Below, one piece after another: positions 58,146-64,000 of a stretch of DNA of 64,000 nucleotides (position 1 is the first letter of the stretch; each line of letters begins with the position of its first letter). The position numbers and the translations under genes are program-made. The stretch covers positions 55,457,439 to 55,521,438 of the forward strand of contig NC_088800.1 of NCBI RefSeq assembly GCF_011386835.1. The letters are read 5' to 3'. Below the pieces are notes generated by a model that had not been told where the DNA came from, made no database searches, and saw only the letters and a program-made list of their open reading frames with translations. The DNA is from Chrysemys picta bellii. Its lineage: Eukaryota; Chordata; Testudines; Emydidae.

Positions 58146-58584
58146 GTTGTGCCTCACTATCACCTCCAGCCTACTTTCCCCAACTTCCGTGTTCTTCACA
58201 CCACCAGCTGCCTCCAACACCAGTATCTTCACCACCCAGCCCTGAAAACCACGACCCTTACCCTCTGCACTCAACCCCCATCACCATGCAGTATAGCTGT
58301 CCTGAAGTGCAGCACTCACTGCACAGCACACCAGGCAGGACATACGCAAATCTGTGATTGTACTGTTCCCCACTCCACCCCCTTGTTTCTTTTCAATAAA
58401 TTTTTTTTTTCTTTTCAATAAATGGATTTCTTGGCTCTGAAAACATTCTTTATTATTGCATAAAGTAAAAGACTCCTTAGCCCAGGAAATAAACAGGCAC
58501 TGCAAGTCTGCTTGTCTGCTAAGCAGACACTGATTCCTAAAGATTGGAACTATTGTACTTCACTCCCGTGCAGGGCACCAGATA

Positions 58585-59838
58585 TCACAGCTGGTTTTCA
58601 GCCTCAAATTGCTCCCTCAAGGCATCCCTAATCCTTGCAGCCCCGCGCTGGGCCCCTGTAATAGCCCTGCTCTCTGGCTGTGCAAATTCAGCCTCCAGGT
58701 GTTGAACCTCGGAGGTCCATGCCTGAGTGAAGCTTTCACCCTTCCCTTCACAAATATCATGGAGGGCACAGCGCGCGGATATAACCGCGGGGATGCTGTT
58801 TTCGGCCAAGTCCAGCTTCCCATACAGAGATCGCCAGCGGCCCTTTAAACGGCCAAAGGCACACTCCACAGTCATTCGGCACTGGCTCAGCCTGTAGTTG
58901 AACCGTTCCTTGCTGCTGTCAAGGCTCCCTGTGTAGGGTTTCATGAGCCACGGCATTAACGGGTAAGCGGAATCTCCAAGATCACAATGGGCATTTCAAC
59001 TTCCCCTACTATGATCTTCCACTCTGGGAAAAAAGTCCCGGCCTGCATCTTCCTGAACAGCCAAGTGTTCCGAAAGATGCATGCATCATGCACCTTTCCG
59101 GGCCAGCCTGTGTTAATGTCAATGAAACGCCCACGGTGATCCACAAGCGCCTGGAGAACCATAGAGAAATACCCCTTCCAATTAACGTACTCGGATCCTA
59201 GGTGGGGTGGTGCCAGAATAGGAATGTGCGTCCCATCTATCGCCCCTCCACAGTTAGGGAACCCCCATTTGTGCAAAGCCATCCACTATTTCCTGCACGT
59301 TACCCAGAGTCACGGTTCTTCTGAGTAGGATGCGATAAATGGCCCTGCAAACTTGCATCAACACGATTCCAATGGTCGACTTTCCCACTCCAAACTGGTT
59401 TGCGACCGACCGGTAGCTGACTGGAGTTGCCAGCTTCCAGATTGCAATAGCCACCCGCTTCTCCACTGGCAGGGCAGCTCTCAATCTCGTGTCCTTGCGC
59501 CGCAGGGTGGGGGCAAGCTTCTCACACAGTCCCATGAAAGTGGCTTTTCTCATCTGAAAGTTCTGCAGCCACTGCTCGTCATCCCAGACTTCCATGACGA
59601 TGTGATCCCACCACTCGGTGCTTGTTTCCTGAGCCCAAAAGCAGCGTTCCACGGTGCTGAGCATGTCCGTGAATGCCACAAGCAATTTCGTGTCGTACGC
59701 ATTACGCGGCTCGATAGCATCGTCGGACTCCTCACCCTCACTCTCACTGTCACTTTGGATCTTAAGGAATAGTTCGACAGCCAAACGTGACGTGCTGGCG
59801 AGATAAGTCAGCATACGCCTCAGCAGTTCGGGCTCCAT
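58585..59838 (-). pseudogene. Harbinger DDE transposase with two single-base frameshifts
   Basis: Three consecutive minus-strand frames cover one HARBI1-like transposase. Frame A (59838-59254, starts MEPELLRRML) has the N-terminal region and the helix-turn-helix (VAIAIWKLATPVSYRSVANQ, FGVGKSTIG). Frame B holds AIDGTHIPI (first catalytic Asp) and WPGKVHDACIFR (second Asp). Frame C holds MTVECAFGRLKGRW (catalytic Glu). The A-to-B shift is at a run of five C on the plus strand (59262-59266), one more than the reading frame needs. The B-to-C shift is at 58976-58977, one base short. With all three DDE residues present, damage is minimal; a sequencing or assembly error in the homopolymers is also possible. 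Confidence 0.88.
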
Positions 59839-60779
59839 TTCCCGCAGACAGATCGCGCTGCACAGAAACTGTTGAAAGATAGCGCCAAAGGTGAACAGAA
59901 ACAAAGGGATTTCTGGGATGCGAAGCGAAGCATCACGGGGCGTTGGGACAGGACCCAGAATGCCCCGCACCCACGCCCCCTTCCCACAACCCACGGCGCC
60001 AGAATGGGAAGAGGTGCTCTGTGGGATAGCTGCCCATAATGCACCGCTCCCAATGGTGCAGCAAATGCTGCAAATGTGGCCACGACAGTGCGCAGGGCAG
60101 CTGTCAGTGTGGACAGACTGCAGCGCTTTCCATACTCAGCTGTACGAAGTCAGGTTTAACTCACAGCGCTGTACATCTGCAAGTGTAGCCAAGGCCTAGA
60201 ATACACCTGGTGCAAAATCTGTCCCTGTTCCATAGTGCTATTGTTCTCACTGAACTATCTGCACTGTGATTTGTCTGGCTAAGAGAAAGGCCATGATGGG
60301 CCTTTAAAAAAGCAAAGCATGATGGGATACACTGACAGAGTATAAACGAATGACTAAGAAACACCATTTCACTTCAGAACTGGATCCAAAATGGGAAGGG
60401 TCTGGAGCCGTTTCCTGACAGTAGAAGGGAGTCTCATGGCCTGATTCTGCTCTTCCTTCTACCTGTTTTGCATCACTGATTCCAATAGAGAAGCTCCTGA
60501 TTTCCACCTGGGTCAATGGGATCAGAATCAGGCCAAGAGGGAGGGCCCACCACAGGAGATGTTTTATGTCCACTTTGTACAGGACTCTGACAGTTGCAGG
60601 GCCAGGGTTCTGTGTTTGTGAGCCAGAGGTTGCAGAGTGAGATTGTCTCGTCTCACTTGCAAAGAGTGTCTAACAACAAGCTCAACATCCTTAGGCTTCC
60701 AGGAATGAGACAATGACCAACTGGGGGCTGGGTCAGGAAAAAAATGGGAATGTATAGCAGGGATTTGACACCTTAGAGA

Positions 60780-61300
60780 AGGAGAGAGATAAGAGAGGAC
60801 ACAATAAATGTCTATAAAGTACTGACTGGTCTAGAGTCAGGAGATGGGGAGCTTCTGATCTTCCTGTCTCCTAGCATGAGAACAAGGGGACATTTGGTGA
60901 TATTTCAAGGTGGGAAATTCAAAACTGGGAAAGGAAATGCTTTTTCACACAATGTTGAATAATTAGACAGTGGAACTCCCTGCTACAGGAAGAAGTTGAG
61001 GCCAAAGAATGTAGCAATATTTAAAGAGGGATTGGACATTCCTGTGGACAATGGGAATATCCAGAGTGAGCATCATTAATGACAGCAGATGCTGGAAAGG
61101 ATATTAAAATAATCTATAACTGTTACTGACCAGGATGAGACCTAATATGCGGGCAGATTATCCCACATCTGCCATGTCTGGGGTTCTTACACCTTCCTCT
61201 GCAGCATCTGGGGCTGGCCCCTGTCAGAGACAGGCTACTAGACAAGATGGACCTTGAGTCCGATCCAGTCTGGCAATGCCTGTGTTCCTCTGGAACTGGT
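60780..61300 (+). mobile_element. CR1-type LINE 3' part, degenerate
   Basis: Sequence like TGGAACTCCCTGCTACAGGA (RT C-terminus region), AATATTTAAAGAGGGATTGG and the end TAGACAAGATGGACCTTGAG ... CAGTCTGGCAATGCCTGTGT matches the CR1/L2 3' end pattern. Frame broken. Confidence 0.7.
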
Positions 61301-61807
61301 CACAGCTGGGCCAGGACACTGGGCTAGGGGGCCTGGCCCCGTGTGGAACCCCAGTGTCTCTGAATCCCTTCCTCGCCCCGGAAAGGAAGAGATTTGCAAA
61401 GAGGAATAAGATTAGATGGGCTTTTTCTGGCTCCCTCTGGTGCGTCCCTCCTCCCCTCTCAGACACACTAGCCCCTCTGCTGTCATCCTGGGCTGGTGCA
61501 TGCTGCTATCAGCCCTTCCCCATTGCTCTCCCCATCTCTCGCAGGCATGTCTGACATTTGGTGAGCTGCAGCATCCTGAAGTCTGTGGTTGATTTCCTAT
61601 TCCTTCTCAACTCCTACCTGCTGCGGCCTCCTCTGCAGGGGTCTGTTACCCTGAGCCAGTACAAGAGGCTCCTTCACTCCACAACCAGGAGACAGCACAG
61701 GAGAGCAGGCAAGGCTGAGATGCTCTGAGCAGCAGTGGGCAGCGCTTGGCCCCATCCATTCCTGTGCTCTCACTCACTCTCCCATTCTTAGCCAATGGGG
61801 CACTGTC

Positions 61808-62839
61808 TAGGGTTACCATATTTCAGCAAGAAAAAAAGAGGACGGGAGGAGCCCCGCCCTAGCCCCGCCCCTGCCCCTCCCACTTCCCGCCCCCCCAGAA
61901 CCCCCAACCCTCCCCCCGTTCCTTGTCCCCTGACTGCCCCCTCCTGGGACCCCTGCCCCTAACTGCCCCCCAGGACTCCATTCCCTATCTAAGCCTCCCT
62001 GCCTCTTGTCCCCTGACTGCCCCAACCCTTATCCACACCCCCACCCCCAGACAGACCCCTGGGACTCCCACGCCCCATCCAACCACTCCCCACCCCCTGA
62101 CAGCCCCCCCCCAGAACTCCCAACCCATCTAAACCCCTCTGCTCCCTGTCCCCTGACTGCTCCGATCCATCTCCCCACCCCTGCCACCTGACAGCCCCCC
62201 CCAGAACTCCCAAACACTCCCCCCCTGCTCCTTGTCCCCTGACTGCCCCCTCCTGGGACCCCTGCTCCTAACTGCCCTCCAGAACCCCACCCCCTACCTA
62301 AGACTCCCTGTTCCTTGTCCCCTAACTGCCCCCTCCAAAGACCCCCCCCAACTGCCCCCCAGGACCCTACCCCCTACCTGTACCCTGACTGCCCAAAACT
62401 TTCTCCACTCCCCCCAAAAAGCCCCCCCCCGTTTCTTGACTGCCACCTCCAGAACCTTCCTGCCCCCTGACCTCCTTACCCTGCTGCTCAGAACAGAGTG
62501 TTGGGCTCTGTGCAGCCGAGCCGGACACGTGGCTGAGCTCCCCAGCACAACAAAACCCGGTCCCTGGCCCTGCACAACAAAACCCGGTCTGGCCCTGCAC
62601 AGTGCTGCCGGACTGGGCTGCAAGGGAGCTGCCGGCTCAGAATGCAGGGCGGATCCGGCTCCTCTACAGCTGCTCCTGAGTCCAGCCCGGGACTTCCCTG
62701 CAGCCCTCCCAGCCGCTCGCTCTGCCGGGGGAGGGGGAAATCCCGGACATTGTGAGTGCTTTACAAATTCCCCCCGGACGCTATTTTTAGCACAAAAAGG
62801 AGGACATGTCCGGGTAAATCCGGACGAATGGTAACCCTA
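61808..62839. mobile_element. TAGGGTTACC-ended hAT-like element, 1.03 kb, C-rich interior
   Basis: Left end TAGGGTTACCATATTTCAG and right end CGAATGGTAACCCTA are inverted, flanked by the exact 8-bp duplication GCACTGTC at 61800-61807 and 62840-62847. Some 700 bp of the inside is an imperfect CCCCTGACTGCCCC.. array. Near the right end GGAGGACATGTCCGGGTAAA is a conserved family block. The long plus-strand open frame through the array (62232-62834) is compositional. Confidence 0.88.
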
Positions 62840-62847
62840 GCACTGTC

Positions 62848-64000
62848 TAAAATTGAAAGTGTGTTCTCCCCTGCATTCCCTGATCCTTGAGCTGTGTCAC
62901 TAGCGTTCATAGGACCCTGCCCACCGCTCCTGTGGGGGCGCGAGCTGTTCCGGAGGTCACTGAGTGCCTCTCTGTAGAGTTCTGAGCTGGGTTATGGCAT
63001 CTCTGCTGGCATCTCCTGGGACTAGGGAAAGCCCTGGGGCAGATGGGGAGGGAAATGTTTGCGCTTTAAAAACCCTGCTGCCATTCTGATGATGTGTCAT
63101 TGCTAGAGCACTTTAGAATGTATAGCACTTTGCAAAAGTGGGACACGGGGGGCCTTGCTCTGCGGGGTGAGTTGGATACACAGGACAGCAGCTGCAGCTC
63201 AGGGTGGCACAGATCTAGGGCGGGGTCCATGTGAAGCTGCCCTGCAGTGGCTCATGAGCGTGAGGACCAACTTAAGGGCAGACTGGGAAGAAGCAGGGCA
63301 CAACCCCCAATTGGCTGTGAGTTCCATGTTTAGATTTCACCAACCAATTATCAAGTATAAACCCCTCAGGCACTATAACAGCCTTAATCTGGAGTCACAG
63401 ACAGTCCCATTAGGTCCTCCGATGTATCTCACCTCACAGGTAAGCCTACATTTGTAATAGATGGTCCCTAACACAGATTCACAGCATTATTCAGGTTATT
63501 CCCAGTCCCATAGGGCTGATCACCTTAGATCTCACACCAAACAGAGCTGGTCTGCCAGCATTACCGTCCAATCTCATCTCACCTCTGCCTCTATCTATCC
63601 CCTATTAATCTATGCATCCACCCATCATCTTGGTCTATCCATTTATCTATCCAGCCAGTGTGTGTCCAGTTTATGATTTTATATAGCACCTACTATGGTA
63701 CTGAGCACTGAGCAAAATAACAATGCGCATAAGCCTTAGAAAGAAGAAAAAGCATTTTCCTCTCTGTCACTCCAGTGCAATGTAGTAGGGCTCAATATGT
63801 AGGATTTTGTCTGAGGAGGATAGTTATCCCCTTCTCACAGTTCTTCGTGGCTGGGACAGAGCAATGGTGCCAACCCCAAGCATTCAAAAGCCTTAAACCA
63901 GGCCCCCAAAATCATGAGATTTTCTTTTTAAAACATTTTGGAGGTTCTTTTTTTTTTTTTTGCATTCTGGTTTCATAGCCCTTATGTCGCACGTGAATCA
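62848..64000. other. Unassigned end of window
   Basis: No recognised gene or element. Low-complexity CTATC-rich sequence at 63575-63650 and a poly-T tract at 63949-63961. Nothing else can be supported. Confidence 0.4.

Larger units (their letters stand above)
56197..60196. mobile_element. PIF/Harbinger DNA transposon, 4.0 kb, two genes, both ends present
   Basis: Both termini carry GGCCTTGGCTACACTTG as inverted repeats (56197-56213 and 60180-60196). Flanking trinucleotides TAA (56194-56196) and TAG (60197-60199) are the expected 3-bp TWA-type duplication with one mismatch. Inside are a plus-strand MYB/SANT-like gene and a converging minus-strand DDE transposase, the two-protein set of animal Harbinger elements, whose poly(A) signals overlap near 58395-58454. 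Palindromic AGCGCT motifs cluster near both ends. The structure is complete and damage is limited to two single-base frameshifts in the transposase. Confidence 0.93.

Noticed and set aside
59891..60199. Plus-strand frame opposite the Harbinger transposase start
   Set aside because: Shadow of the transposase 5' region and terminal repeat; no domain.
61813..62834. Proline- and glycine-rich open frames up to 200 codons
   Set aside because: They read through an imperfect C-rich array inside a MITE with an exact 8-bp duplication.

Overview
The window is eukaryotic nuclear DNA from a turtle, most likely a cryptodire (hidden-necked turtle). Three things point there. (1) Coding sequence lies in short exons with canonical GT/AG borders. 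(2) At least two SINEs carry a tRNA-like head and a CR1-type 3' tail, the build of the tortoise Pol III SINE family. (3) CR1 LINE pieces, MIR relics, hAT and Harbinger elements and solo LTRs occur throughout. No bacterial operon, CRISPR array, rRNA gene or true tRNA gene is visible.

Two host genes can be reconstructed. INTS15 (Integrator subunit 15, human C7orf26) is on the minus strand. Its six coding exons run from 22032 down to 9573 and join in frame to 454 codons, with an unmethylated-type GC-rich promoter region near 23.4-23.8 kb. One coding exon (12901-12940) is only 40 nt. A DNase I gene is on the plus strand. Its eight coding exons run from 32322 to 44751 and join in frame to 284 codons. 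It aligns without gaps to mammalian DNase I, with all catalytic residues and both disulfide pairs, but has Phe where mammalian DNase I has Ala114, the actin-contact residue. A second CpG-rich island at 4.25-4.9 kb contains a strong minus-strand splice donor and probably starts another gene that leaves the window on the left.

The rest is mostly transposon. 0-2.7 kb: decayed hAT transposase on the minus strand, itself hit by a SINE and by a non-autonomous hAT. 2.7-9.5 kb: CpG island, second SINE and several hAT-type MITEs with readable 8-bp target-site duplications. 9.5-23.8 kb: INTS15 with CR1, foldback and hAT insertions in its introns. 23.9-32 kb: LTR, L2/CR1 pieces and intergenic DNA. 32.3-44.8 kb: the DNase I gene, whose introns hold two solo LTRs and several MITEs. 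45-51 kb: two more solo LTRs with exact 5-bp duplications, a 57-bp direct repeat and CR1 pieces. 51-56 kb: MIRs and unassigned GC-rich DNA. 56197-60196: a complete 4.0-kb PIF/Harbinger transposon with an intact spliced MYB/SANT-like gene converging on a DDE transposase that carries two single-base frameshifts. 60.2-64 kb: CR1 tail, a 1-kb C-rich MITE and unassigned DNA.

The most interesting points are the natural A114F-equivalent in the DNase, the near-functional two-gene Harbinger with palindromic AGCGCT motifs near its ends (also present in short MITEs in the window), the group of TAGGGT-ended 8-bp-TSD elements whose interiors have become long GC-rich tracts, and the unassigned CpG island at 4.3 kb.
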